From the NCBI GenBank assembly GCA_949130485.1, contig OX422188.1, positions 8,107,443 through 8,171,442 of the forward strand: a stretch of 64,000 nt of DNA. Reading direction: 5' to 3'. The notes under the pieces were generated by a model. It searched no databases and was not told where the DNA came from. It saw only the letters and a program-made list of their open reading frames with translations. The DNA comes from Agelas oroides. Its lineage: Eukaryota; Porifera; Demospongiae; Agelasida; Agelasidae. Of this stretch, positions 39,221-50,400 are shown one piece after another. The number at the start of each line of letters is the position of its first letter. Position 1 is the first letter of the stretch. Both the position numbers and the translations under genes were made by a program.

Positions 39221-39780
39221 TAGCCTCGTTCCCCAGGCCTTCGCGCGTTCGTTGCAGTACGAAATAATTCGCTCAGAGGCCGGATCCATTTCATCACGTG
39301 ATGCGTGCCGCAGCTTACGTCACGACCATCTACGGAAGCCGGGATCCGGAATCAATGATGTCATAGATGAGCTAGTGCCCTGTTTAGCGTTGAAAGAGGC
39401 CCCTAGAGATCACAGTAATGGTTCGTGTGCGAACTTACGTAATTGCTAAAAGTCTCGGCAGCGAAAGAGCACAAGCTGCCATGTTTAGCTGGATAGTAGA
39501 CGTCTGTATAGTATTCAGATACCTCGTGTTACTAGGTCTAACCTGGATTTCGGCTCCTCGTCTTCTTCAGCTTGAGTTCACTATTGTAGTCTATCGTACG
39601 CGCGACCTGTTTCAGGTTCTTCCAACTCCATTTGTAGTTATCTCTGCAACACGGCGATATCTTGCGGCACACATCACGTGATGAAATGGACCAGGCCTTC
39701 TGAGCATAGATTATTAACCTCACGTGAGGTTAATAATCTATGTTCTGAGCGAATTATTTGGCGACGAACGCGCGAAGGCC
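39221..39780. mobile_element. Second copy of the 559-bp TAGCCTCG element (interior inverted, interrupted)
   Basis: Terminal parts match the 35313-35871 element (GTACGAAATAATTCGCTCAG, CATTTCATCACGTGATG), but the exon-like core lies in the opposite orientation. The right end is split by a 37-bp palindrome (39706-39742), and the outer terminus is replaced by the adjoining hairpin at 39781. Confidence 0.8.
39706..39742. mobile_element. 37-bp micro-element, ATAGAT...ATCTATG palindrome, 8-bp TSD
   Basis: ATAGATTATTAACCTCACGT.. is a near-perfect palindrome inserted in the known sequence CTTCTGAGCGAATTATTT. It duplicates TTCTGAGC (39698-39705 and 39743-39750). Its termini match those of the 851-bp element at 37427-38277. 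Confidence 0.85.
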
Positions 39781-39894
39781 TAGCCTCGTTCCCAGGCCTT
39801 CCCCGGCTCCAGTTTTTGATCGCTTGCAGTATTGGTTTTTGCATACTGCAAGCGATCAAAAACTGGAGCCGGGGAAGGCCTGGGAACGAGGCTA
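39781..39894. mobile_element. Hairpin MITE, TAGCCTCG family
   Basis: The 114-bp foldback has 50-base arms (TAGCCTCGTTCCCAGGCCTT..GATCGCTTGCAGTA). The flanks differ, so it inserted beside, or recombined with, the 39221 element. Confidence 0.9.
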
Positions 39895-40061
39895 ACGGAT
39901 TCTCGCGTGATGTGTAGTATTGATGATCCATCCCGCAGTAGTTATCTAAAATGAATCTGATTGGCTAACTGCCTTGCACATGACAATTTTTCTAAAATAA
40001 ATTTGATTGGTTGAATCACGTGAGTTAAAATTTCCCAGCGCGAAGCGACGGCAGCACAGCG

Positions 40062-40636
40062 AACACCGCAAACTCTGCAAACACTGCAAACTCTGCAAAC
40101 TCTGCAAACACTGCAAACACTGCAAACTCTGCAAACACTGCAAACTCTGCAAACACCGCAAACACTGCAAACACTGCAAACTCTGCAAACACTGCAAACA
40201 CCGCAAACACTGCAAACACTGCAAACACAGCAAACATCGCAAACACCGCAAACACTGCAAACACCGCAAACACAGCAAACATCGCAAACACCGCAAACAC
40301 GGCAAACACTGCAAACACTGCAAACACCGCAAACACAGCAAACAGTGCAAACACAGCAAACACCGCAAACACAGCAAACACTGCAAACACAGCAAACACT
40401 GCAAACACAGCAAACACAGCAAACACCGCAAACACCGCAAACACAGCAAACACTGCAAACACAGCAAACACTGCAAACACAGCAAACACCGCAAACACCG
40501 CAAACACAGCAAACATCGCATGCAAACACCGCAAACACAGCAAACACAGCAAACAGTGCAAACATTGCAAACACTGCAAACACTGCAAACACAGCAAACA
40601 CTGCAAACACCGCAAACACTGCAAACACCGCAAACA
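40062..40636 (+). repeat. 9-bp satellite (GCAAACACN)n
   Basis: About 64 units of GCAAACACT, GCAAACACC or GCAAACACA. The long frames on both strands (LCKHCK.., AVFAVFAVF.., CGVCSVC..) are products of the repeat. Confidence 0.97.
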
Positions 40637-40646
40637 GTATAGTACA

Positions 40647-40733
40647 TACCTGAACCTTAACCCTAACTCTAACCCTAACCTTAAACCCTAACCCTAACCC
40701 TAACCCCAACCCCAACCCTAACCCTAACCTTTA
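40647..40733 (+). repeat. Interstitial telomere-like (CCCTAA)n
   Basis: CTTAACCCTAACTCTAACCC.. with CCCCAA variants, about 14 units over 85 bp. The (TTAGGG)n type is the animal telomere repeat. Confidence 0.93.
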
Positions 40734-41344
40734 CATATAATTGGTGGTCTAATCCCCCAGCTTCCCCACCCTCCTCCCTCATAAAATGGGCTCATGCAGT
40801 CTCAAAAATTTTGCAGGGTGTGTAGTCTGTGCATGTTTGCGTGAGTTGCAGGATGTACAGTGCTGAGTTTGAGCTTCCAAGATCAGCCAGCAGATGTGTG
40901 CATTGGCAGGTCTCCGTAATGTGGATTGGGAATTGTTACACCTTCAGGCAAACCCTCTCCCCCCGAAAAATGTGTTGCTCTGCTAGCTTTTCTTCTTATC
41001 CTGTGTGGTCAATCTGTTGATCTGCAGTCATTCGTATTGAACTATAGGGAGATGAGATTATGAAATGAAGAGAAAATACTTTGCATATTAAGGGGTATTA
41101 TGCCTGATGATGCTAGGAGTGCAGATTTGAGAGGAAGCCGGGGGTATAGGACCATAGCTGGGTGCTGAAAATTTGTGGACCATGGCCAGCAGTCATGGTT
41201 CTGGAGCTGAATGGATGTCAGTGTTGTTCTCTGCATGACCTTGTGTGATATGTTGTGTGAATTCAATCATGCAGATATTTTTCCATTTTAGAGTGTTGGT
41301 GTTTGCTTGGTTTGCTTTTTGTTTCCTGTGTTTGCTGTCTTGCT

Positions 41345-41615
41345 GCATGTGTTTGCAGAGTTTGCGGTGTTTGCGGTGTTTGCCGCTGAATGTTTGCGGT
41401 GTTTGCAGTGTTTGCAGTGTTTGCAGTGTTTGCAGTGTTTGCACTGTTGCAGTCAGTCAGTGTTTGCGGTGTTTGCACTGTTGCAGTCAGTCAGTGTTTG
41501 CTGTGTTTGCGGTGTTTGCGGTGTTTGCGGTGTTTGCTGTGTTTGCGGTGTTTGCGGTGTTTGCTGTGTTTGCGGTGTTTGCGGTGTTTGCGATGTTTGC
41601 GGTGTTTGCACTGTG
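41345..41615 (-). repeat. Inverted arm of the 9-bp satellite
   Basis: (GTGTTTGCN)n, the reverse complement of the 40062-40636 array, interrupted twice by CACTGTTGCAGTCAGTCAGT. Confidence 0.95.
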
Positions 41616-41773
41616 CGGCACCTGCACCGGCACCCTTGGTGATGATTACGTCATGCAACACGACCAATCAGATTCAGTTTAGATAAGTACTGCGGGACTG
41701 TTGGTATTGATACGGATTGTCGCGTGACTTGTAGTAAAAAATACGGCTTTTTATAAACTGCGCGCAGCTGCAA

Positions 41774-41862
41774 GCAGGGATAATATATTACGCCAGAGAT
41801 AATATATACTGCGTAGTATATGTTATCTCTGATTACGCGTACACATAATATATTATCCCTGC
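41774..41862. repeat. AT-rich hairpin upstream of gene B1
   Basis: GCAGGGATAATATATTACGC.. is mirrored by ..ACATAATATATTATCCCTGC, with an imperfect palindromic centre. Confidence 0.8.
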
Positions 41863-42007
41863 TGCAAGGCTTCCCCATTGACTCCCATACATTAGCGTGA
41901 GTTAGACGTATGATAAATATATATATTATAGTTTATGCAAGGCTTATCTACTATACTGGACGCGAGTTTCCTACCATCATCGCATGTATGCTATGGCACG
42001 CACAAAG

Positions 42008-43396
42008 ATGGTCTCCAGAATCAGGATGCTGGTCGCTTGCCTGGGGTCCCTAGAAGGTTTGGTGTGTGTGTTTTACCTCTGGTACACGCACACAGGCCCA
42101 TCCACCATTCCTGGGAATGGCAGTGAGGAGAGCCTGGTCCCTGTTACACTATCATCCCCACCTACACCACCAACATGGAAGCCAAAGACATTCTGTGATA
42201 CTTTTGTCGAACATCCTTTTCAAGAGTCTGTTCCAGTGTGTGGCTCAAGAGTGTGGCCTAACCATTCCATTAGCTGCTTTAGGACACCTAGATCTAATGT
42301 TATGGCAACGTGCACCATTCAAAACTTAGCAGTTCATCCAAAGAAATTGAATGATGCAATGTCAGACTGTGACACGTGCCATGACAGCCTTCGTAGAACC
42401 AGTTCAGTGTGGCTGCTGGAAAGTAATCAAACGCAATGTCCGGTACCAACAATGGCAAATCTTTTAAAGGCTACAGAGTCTGTTGATTACATGCGAAATT
42501 TTGTGGACAAAGTGATCCACTCCAAGGAAAAACCTCCCTCTGTGTGTGAACAATGGGTCAACAAGACTGCATATTTCTTCATGGTTAGTCACCCACATCA
42601 CATCTACTTCAGGTTTTTGGCCTATTTCAATGTTCATAGGAGCCTCATGAATAACCATGCATCCAACGAAGACTCAGTTGTGATCAGAATATCAGATGCA
42701 AAGAACTATAAGTTTGAAGAGTTTGAGAGAGCATTGTTTCCAGGAATACTCACTTTGAAAAACTTCTCAAGTAATATTACTTGTTTTCGGAAGGTGGTGT
42801 TAGTTCCATGGGCTTTTGCATGTGCTTTGTTTCGATGTAGGATAGATAAAAGCCTAAGACGTGACTGCTTGAACTGTGATGGTACTGGTTTGTATGGCAC
42901 CAGCTTCATGACATTTCGAACACGAGTCCTGAACGCTTGTTCCCTAAAGGACCGTAAAGAAAACTCGCCAGCAAAAGAACTGTTGGTTGTATCAAGGAAG
43001 CCATACGTTCGGTACCACGGAGACAGTCAGTCCAGATTCCAGAGAGTGTTGACTAATGAGAAAGAACTTCTACTATTATTGAACAGCTCTTTCCCCTTCT
43101 TGCACCAGACTGTTGTACACTTGGAGAATTTACCTCTCTGTGCACAAGTGCGTCATGCACATGAGGCTGATGTCCTGTTAGGTGTCCATGGAGCAGGTTT
43201 GGTTCATATGTGGTGGCAAAGAGAAGATGCATTTCTGTTTGAGCTTGTCCCTAAGTACAAGCTGGACACGCCCACTTTCAAGATACTAGCCAGATTGGCA
43301 GGAAAGCAGCATTATAGTGTCACAATCTCTGGTGACATAAACAGAGTCACAGCTAATTTGACTAAAGTTGTAGAGGGGTTAAGAAATGTCATGTGA
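42008..43396 (+). CDS. Gene B1: GT61-family glycosyltransferase (EOGT/POMGNT2-like)
   Basis: 462 aa from the ATG at 42008 (MVSRIRMLVACLGS). This start gives the same length as B2; an upstream in-frame ATG at 41984 adds 8 residues. A signal-anchor helix (about residues 5-25) and a Pro/Ser/Thr-rich stem predict a Golgi or ER type II enzyme. Conserved Cys residues and N-glycosylation sites follow. The C-terminal third carries the GT61 features: LLVVSRKPYVRYHG, then LENLPLCAQVRHAHEADVLL, then GVHGAGLVHMWW and FELVP. Family members transfer GlcNAc or xylose to proteins or glycans; the acceptor here is unknown. The neighbours are copies of genes C and A, the same as for B2, so the block moved as a unit. 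Confidence 0.88.
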   Translation: MVSRIRMLVACLGSLEGLVCVFYLWYTHTGPSTIPGNGSEESLVPVTLSSPPTPPTWKPKTFCDTFVEHPFQESVPVCGSRVWPNHSISCFRTPRSNVMATCTIQNLAVHPKKLNDAMSDCDTCHDSLRRTSSVWLLESNQTQCPVPTMANLLKATESVDYMRNFVDKVIHSKEKPPSVCEQWVNKTAYFFMVSHPHHIYFRFLAYFNVHRSLMNNHASNEDSVVIRISDAKNYKFEEFERALFPGILTLKNFSSNITCFRKVVLVPWAFACALFRCRIDKSLRRDCLNCDGTGLYGTSFMTFRTRVLNACSLKDRKENSPAKELLVVSRKPYVRYHGDSQSRFQRVLTNEKELLLLLNSSFPFLHQTVVHLENLPLCAQVRHAHEADVLLGVHGAGLVHMWWQREDAFLFELVPKYKLDTPTFKILARLAGKQHYSVTISGDINRVTANLTKVVEGLRNVM

Positions 43397-44175
43397 TTTA
43401 TATTATACATGACCAAGGTTCTATGCACAAAGTACTAGAGATGTATCACGGCCCACGCATGAAAACGGTGAACCATGACCACGCATATGCATGCTGTTTG
43501 ACCAAAACTTTTCAGCATAGGAAGCCAGTGCAATTGCTAAAGGTTTTGTCCAAACACAGTGTTTACACAATCAGTAGCTATAGGCTCAATCTATACACTT
43601 GGGGATCTTTCGCTCGAGATGTAATTGATAAAGTCACAAAAAAGGTTTCTGAATGAAAACAAGCGCATGTATAGGGATGGAACCCTCAAAAACCAGCCAA
43701 ACTAGATGGGAACGACACCACAATACTTCCATACCATCCCTACATCTTGTGCCATTTAATGTGGCCGCCATTTTTATTTTTTTTTGGGGGGGGGGGGGGC
43801 ATCCCTATGGCGTACTACCGTGTATTTCCTTTCAGAAAGCCTATAAATCAGGTGAAGTTATCTTACACCTGCCCCCGGAGAGTTCCTTGCATTGGTTACA
43901 TAGAAATGCCAGGAATGCAGCCAAATAGGTCTTCTGAAAAAAGAGATTAACTAATGTAAGTAAAGAAGCTCCTCAATGAACTTTCAAGCATTCCTTGGTC
44001 ACACTGATGCAACTGAGACAACCTAAAAATTTGGTCGAAGTAATACCCCTGCAGTGGAACTAAACTAAAAACACAAGCCTTTCACACAAAAACTGCAATG
44101 CATGACTTGTGTAAACATTACCATGACATTATTGCAAATTACAGATGACCAATATAAAAGTACATAGTGTTAGAA
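43397..44175. other. B1-C1 intergenic, with a segment inverted relative to the B2 copy
   Basis: Matches 59140-59915, except that about 43655-43729 is in opposite orientation to 59419-59487. A poly-G run lies at 43787-43799. No gene. Confidence 0.75.
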
Positions 44176-45240
44176 TGCAATGTCAAGCAGTGATACAAGA
44201 ATTAGCAGCAAATAAAGTGGGAAAACCGACAAAAAAAAAACTCCGCTATAATCAGGAGACATTTATGATGGGGATCATATGAACTCAAGTAGTGGACAAA
44301 CACATTGTGTGTCAAGATGCAGCTTACAATGACAGGAAGCCCTGGAATTTTCATTGATGTGTTTGTTGTTCAGACAGGATATTGTATTTCCATTGCTGTT
44401 TCCTTTGATCACTTTCAGTAGTACATCTAGCAACCTGTGTATATGTGTAAATAATTGGAGTGTTTACATGAGTGGGTGGAGGATAATTACCATTATGCAT
44501 GGCATGATTAATCACAGCACATGAATCTAAAACTTGGTCATCACTGCAACCATCACTCTCAGCTACTTTTCTCAGATCCTTGTGTTTCTTTAAGTCCGAT
44601 TGTGACTAGCAATTTCAATGCTTATGCATGTTGAAGGTCAGTGAAACAAGTAGCTAGCCACAATTTAGTTTACCTTTTGTAGTATTCTCTCCAGGGCCGT
44701 TCTGCATGTCTTGCTCTGATGCTGTAGCTGCAAGGTGCCGTATATACAGTGAAAATTCAATTCTCTGTTGATTGAAACAGAGCTCACTGCCCATTAGTTT
44801 ACTCTTGCAGCAAGGCAACCACATGAGCTGACAGGTAACATTCTGAATAATGAATGGCAAACGTGGCTGGAGCTGGCAGTAGAACTGTGGATCGACTGCC
44901 ATCAGAACTGGAGACGTAGTGACCAGGAAATTATAGAAACTAGTCTCATTTTCCTGCTCATAGGTTCGTTTGACACGGATGAGCTGTCCAGCTGGTGGCG
45001 GATGTTCCAAGTGCAATTGAGCTATTGACACAAGGAACCTCACATTCAGTGGCCTACCTTGGAGTTGAGGACTACAGAATTACCTGGAAATTTGTTCTTG
45101 GTTAGTTTCATTTGCACTAAGAGCATTAATGAGGGTTACTTCAAGTGATATTTGCTGGTCATGATGCATCCACCCCTGTGCAGGCTGGAAAGTGCTGCAC
45201 TCTCGGGCTGCAAGCAGCAGTAGGATAATTGCAAACACTG
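44176..45240 (-). pseudogene. Gene C1: broken copy of the signal-peptide/multi-TM gene C
   Basis: The first exon is present (45240 back to about 44672) but carries a TAA stop at 45082-45080, where C2 reads Tyr (RYFCS), and a one-base insertion near 44700 (CCGTTCTGC against CCGTCTGC). It is cut at 45240 by the gene A 3' stub before the signal peptide is complete. In exon 2, about 410 bp coding for the membrane helices are missing at about 44341. It cannot make the full protein. Confidence 0.88.
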
Positions 45241-46131
45241 TTTCCCAGTGGCTACTTTGTTCAAATCTGGTCGTGTTTATAAAAACATTCCACTAAACCT
45301 TCTCAACAGCTTCTACCTCTACAACCTGATTGGATTTGCAGCTTGGACACTATTCAACAGATATCAGTACACTTTGGAGCAGAAGAAGTTTTCTGAGAAC
45401 AGTTTGTAGCCTCCTACATCATGCTGGGAACCACTGCCTTCACTGTAAAAACATTTGGGTGACTTCAACCATATTTTGGTTATCTCAGTTGCATGCCTGT
45501 TGTGTAAGTGAAACATTATGGATGGGATAATGTTTCACTTACACAACAGGCATGCAACACTTCATCAAGGGATGCTTACAATTTGAATCAAAGTGTAGTT
45601 GAGAAGCTTCTCCCTTTCGTTAAATTAGGATCATCTTGCAGAAGGCCTATAAATCAGCATTTCTGGTAAGGTTTGGTGTTTCTTTGATCCTACACATCCG
45701 CCCCTGGAGGAATTCCTTGGTCGCATGGTTATGGTAGAAATGCCAGGAATGTAGCCAAATAGCTATAGGCTTTCTGCAAGAAGATCCTAAGTTAACAAAA
45801 AGGAAAAGCGTCTCAACTACACTTAAGCTTTCAATCAAATCGGAAGCATCCCTTGAAGTTTGTAACGTGTCACATACACAACAGGCATGCAACTGAGATG
45901 ACCAAAATATGGTTGAAGTAACCCAAATGTTTTTACAGTGTTGATCTTCATTCTTTTCATGCCTACCAGAAAGTGAAAAAATCTGAAACGATTTCAACTT
46001 GCTTCAAACGATTACAGAGATAAAAGGAGCAAACATTTGAAGATGAAATAATGCCTCTACCTATTAGGGTAGCTACCACGCACTTATTCATACGTCAGCA
46101 TTCGAGAATCACTTCTTGATGAGGCTGTCTG
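45241..46131 (+). pseudogene. Gene A copy A', 3' stub, interrupted by a 500-bp transposon
   Basis: Begins at ..GTGGCTACTTTGTTCAAATC and covers the last membrane helices and tail of gene A to ..GAGGCTGTCTGA, with small frame errors. An inverted-repeat element (45441-45940) splits it. It is probably the other end of the stub at 29965-30058. Confidence 0.88.
45441..45940. mobile_element. 500-bp CACTG-ended DNA transposon (non-autonomous)
   Basis: The left end CACTGTAAAAACATTTGGGT and its reverse complement at 45921-45940 begin inverted repeats of about 75 bp. The insertion point in gene A (GCCTT|GATC) shows only a TT duplication. CACTR-type ends with a 2-3-bp duplication suggest the CMC/EnSpm group. 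A perfect 71-bp hairpin (32-bp arms) lies at 45488-45558. Confidence 0.88.
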
Positions 46132-47486
46132 ATTATGCCTGGCATCATGAATATTTGTAAAACCTAATGTAATTAACCAAGCTGTTTATCTTTTATGTGC
46201 AGGTGCCCCACTGATCATGAACAACACAAATTTATTTGTTGTAATCTTTTTTCTTGTGTTGCAAAGTTACAGTAGTTAACCTAGCTAGCTGCAAAATTAT
46301 TTTAACAGCTATACTGTGACAGTAAAATTAATGCATGCCCACTGATTACAAATTATGTCATATGTACCCTAAACTCATTTGTTAAAATAGATGAGGTTTT
46401 GAGTTTTAAATTACTTTAGGCTGGTTTCTAATACAGTCAGCCGGAGGTAAATCGTTACATATTCACTGCCCATGCATACAGTGACAACAGAATCCATACA
46501 CGTTGATCATGATGTTTATCTTCTCATCACTACCACCTTTAAGTCATGGAAGCACAGTAAATGTACACTGCAATGAACCTATGTTGTGCATCTTGCACTC
46601 TATTTACTGCTTGAAAATGGCAGGTGACTTTCCTAGATATGTACTATATGATGGACACTGGGAGCCAGCCCAATAACTTAGGAGGCAGCTCGTTCAGTGA
46701 TTCAGAAGTGTGATGCAGATTTTTTTTTGCTATCATGCATGTAGTCTAACAAAGATAAGTGATGTATAATACACTTACCTAAGAAGGAGCGACTTGAAAA
46801 GCAGAATTGAGTCTATATTAAAAACATTGTCAGGCTTGCATTCTGATGAACAATTTAATGTTATTGGTAACATTTTCAGAGTCCTATGTACCACTTTCAA
46901 ATACTTATAATTATAGTAGCTAGGATTAGGGATTTCAGGGATGAGGAAAATTATAGTATCCAAGAATCACACATAACTTTTAAAAAAAGAAATACACCCC
47001 CCCCCCCCCAAATCACCACAAGAAGAAAAAAAACACCAAAAAAAACAACAACACAAAAAAACCCCGTTACATATGGTTGCATTTTAGAAACCCACGTTTA
47101 CAAAAACAGTTCTGAATGCCACTAGTTGATGTCAATAACTGTTTAGTTGACAGCACAGATATCCTGTCTTCCCCAATAGTCACACTGCAACCAATCACTG
47201 AGGTTGCATTTTACTCTCACAATTAAGGACTGAAGGGGGATCTTTTAAAAAATTCCCTCTACAGTGTGTGGTGTCTTCCACTGATCATGTGGTGCTACGA
47301 ACATTTTGGAGGAATTAGTAGCTCCAAAAAATCTCAGTTCAGTTTAGGTTGCTGAACTTGCCCATAGGGACTATAACAGTCAATAAGTGTGAAATTAAAT
47401 TGTCCTAAAATCTTGCTAACAGCTATAAATAATGACCTTTCCAGTCTTTACACACATTTCACCAAGTCAAAAAAAAAAGAAAAAGA
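46132..47486. other. Spacer between A' and A2 (duplicate of 28352-29964)
   Basis: Noncoding. Includes the same C-run/A-rich block as the A1 downstream spacer and a gene A 5' flank just before A2. Confidence 0.7.
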
Positions 47487-50400
47487 ATGAGTCAATTGTT
47501 GTTGTTATCTCTACTGGGCATAAATGCTCTTACTTTATACTCACTTGGAGCAGAAGAAGCAACATGTCTCCACATTCTACCAGACAATAGGAACGTGAGT
47601 GAAACTTGCAAGATGCAAAACAACTGCATTTCGTTCTCCAACTGCAGCTCTGAACCTCACCGGTGCTTTCAGTCCGACACAACCCTGCTGTTCCAACCCA
47701 CAGAGTACTACCTGGAGGAACCCATAGTAGTGAGAGATGTGCACAACCTTTCACTGTGTGGGGTTAACTGTGACCAGTCTCTGTTCATTGCAACCATTAA
47801 CTGTCGACCAGCAGCAGGGTTTGCATTCATCAATGTGTCATTCTTCCATATACAAAACATTAAACTGGTTTCTTGTGGATTTCCAATCAATTTAACAGAG
47901 CTAATAACAAGGACTGCTTTTCCAGATGGTCAGGCATTTTTACGTAACTCCCTAACTGCTGGACTGCAGATGCTGCTCTCTTTTCAGGTAACACTTGACA
48001 ATGTTAACATCACCTACAGCAAAGGAAATGGTATTTTCTGGGTCAACCCTCTTGGAACATCACACATTCGAAACTCCATGGTCACTCACACCAACTATGA
48101 CCTCATTTCACAACAACTGTATAAATCTGTCAACTGTAAAAATGTAACAGCTGGATGTCAAGGAGGAAATGTGTGGATAGTATTTGTCGATATGAACTGC
48201 AGTCATGAAGATGGCTCAAACCCAACCTCCTTCTTTTCAATACAGCGCACAGAAATATGATTTGGAGTTAATCTCAACAACTACCTATGGGGTCCAAGGT
48301 ATGCTGCAGGGCTAGGAGTAAGTTTCTCACAAACAGCTTTTGATGTTTGGTTTCATATAAAAAAACTCTAGTATTCATGACAATGTTGGTGATGCCGGAG
48401 CAAATTTTTACTGTAGAATGATGAACTTTGTATCTAACTCTTCTCTAAAACTTTTCAATACTACCTTGAGTTATGGCAACAAACCATTCATAGACCAACA
48501 ATACATGCAATATTGGGATCAAGCACCAGGCATGTACATTGATATTGATTCTGAGAATGTGATTGAATACTCAAAGCGTACCTTACGGACATGCAATCGT
48601 CACCACAAAGCTATTCACACACTCATATCTCTGACCAATGTAACAATGCAAGACAATTTAGGAGGGGGGATGAAAGTATACATTTCTGATAGTGGAAAAT
48701 GGACAGTACCTTGTTGCTTTCAAGTGCAAATTTCAAACACCATCATCAATGGAAGTTACATTTACTACTACACGAGTAGTGATTCACGGAGCTCCCTTGC
48801 TCTTATTATTCAAGAATTTAAGGAAACAAATGAGCCACTACTGAATGTGTCTCTCTCAGGATTGACGATATCAAACTGTCATGTACTGCATGAGGATGAC
48901 AGCTGGAAGTTAGCAGATTACCCCAAACTCTCAACCATGGTGGTAAGTGATGCTTTGTCTGTGTACATTCACAACTACAGTATAGAAGCAAATGGCGCCG
49001 TGGGAATAATAGCCCTCTCAAGCACAATGCACATGATTGGTAACAATACACTACAGAATAATTCTGGTATTATCGGAGGAGCAATGTCACTTGATGCATA
49101 CAGCACCATGTACCTTCATCCATACTCCATTCTCAGAATAACCAACAACTACGCTTCAAGCTATGGTGGTGGCATTGTCATCAATCAAGGACTGGTCAGA
49201 AATTATGAGACCCCATGCTCTTACCAGCTGCTTCCAACAGGAGACATTCTGTCATCTGGAGTGCATGTTATTATGAAGGACAATAAGGCTGGTATTGCTG
49301 GTGATGCCATATATGGTGGAGACCTGTTGAAGTGCTCTCAGAAGTCCCAGAAGCTTGTTCATGAGTCCCAGCGTGAGACACCAGAAAACATCTTTAATAA
49401 TACCTTTATACTGGAGTCATCCTTCCCTGCTATTTCTGAGCTTTCTTCTGTTGCAGTCGGTTTATGTTACTGCACACACAACTATCGAAACTGTGACGTC
49501 TCTACATTAAATGTTTCTGTCTACCCTGGTCAACACTCCACTGTCCAAGCAGTGGGAATAGGATACTATGGAGGGACTACGCCTTCAGTTATTTTGCAGA
49601 CTTTGGAGGGATCAAATGACACAGGTGTTACCCTCAAGACTAAAGACCCACAAAGTTTGAAAACTGTTTGTGATGACTTGAGATTTGAAGTTGAAACACC
49701 AGAAAATGTTTCTGATATTTCAATTCGGCTAACAGCTGAAGGAAGTGCACTTCCATTTCACTTTTCAAAAATCCTGCGTCTAGCCTTCAAACTTTGCCCA
49801 GTAGGGTTCCATTTAGCAGAGAATAGGTGTACTTGTTCAGCTGCACTAAGCAAGCTCTCTGTTCTCTGTGATATAAACAACCAATCATTTTATCGTACAG
49901 GGTCACTATGGATCTCCTTTACCAACCAATCAGTCGTATATTACGAACACTGCCCCTCTGAATATTGCAAAACTGCTGGTGTACATCTCAATGCCAGTAA
50001 CCCTGACACTCAATGTGACTTTAATCATTCTGGAATCCTATGTGGAAGTTGTAAAGAAGGGTTTAGTATTACTCTCGGCTCATCCAGTTGTGCACCTTGC
50101 ACAGACAAGTTTCTTGGACTTATTCCCACATTTATACTGGCTGGAATTGTACTAGTGGTTTTCTTAACTGTACTAAACATAACTGTAGCAACTGGTACAA
50201 TCAACGAACTGATATTCTATGCCAACATAATTCAAGCTGTTCGTGAAGCATTCGGACTCACAGCAAATAGCAGCAAGATTATGTCTGTATTCATAGCCTG
50301 GCTAAATCTTGACTTGGGCCTAGAGGTTTGTTTCTCAAGCAAACTTGATATCTACACAAAAACATTTCTTCAGTTCCTTTTCCCAGTTTACATTTGGATT

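Larger units (their letters stand above)
39931..41697. mobile_element. Large foldback element containing inverted 9-bp arrays and telomere-like repeats
   Basis: The left end TCCCGCAGTAGTTATCTAAA..GAATCTGATTGG mirrors the right end CCAATCAGATTC..TTAGATAAGTACTGCGGGA. Internal arrays (40062-40636 and 41345-41615) are inverted copies of the same 9-bp satellite. The centre holds (CCCTAA)n-like repeats and about 600 bp with no gene. Confidence 0.75.

Noticed and set aside
39942-40715. Cys-rich and Ala-Val-Phe repeat proteins of up to 257 residues
   Set aside because: Every frame of the 9-bp satellite stays open because the unit length is a multiple of three. There is no sign of selection or start context.
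40062-41615. Possible CRISPR-like array
   Set aside because: The unit is a 9-bp tandem satellite without spacers, in a eukaryotic genome.
43653-43950. Short frames downstream of B1 containing Phe/Gly runs
   Set aside because: They cross a T-run/poly-G run and are not preserved in the B2 copy.
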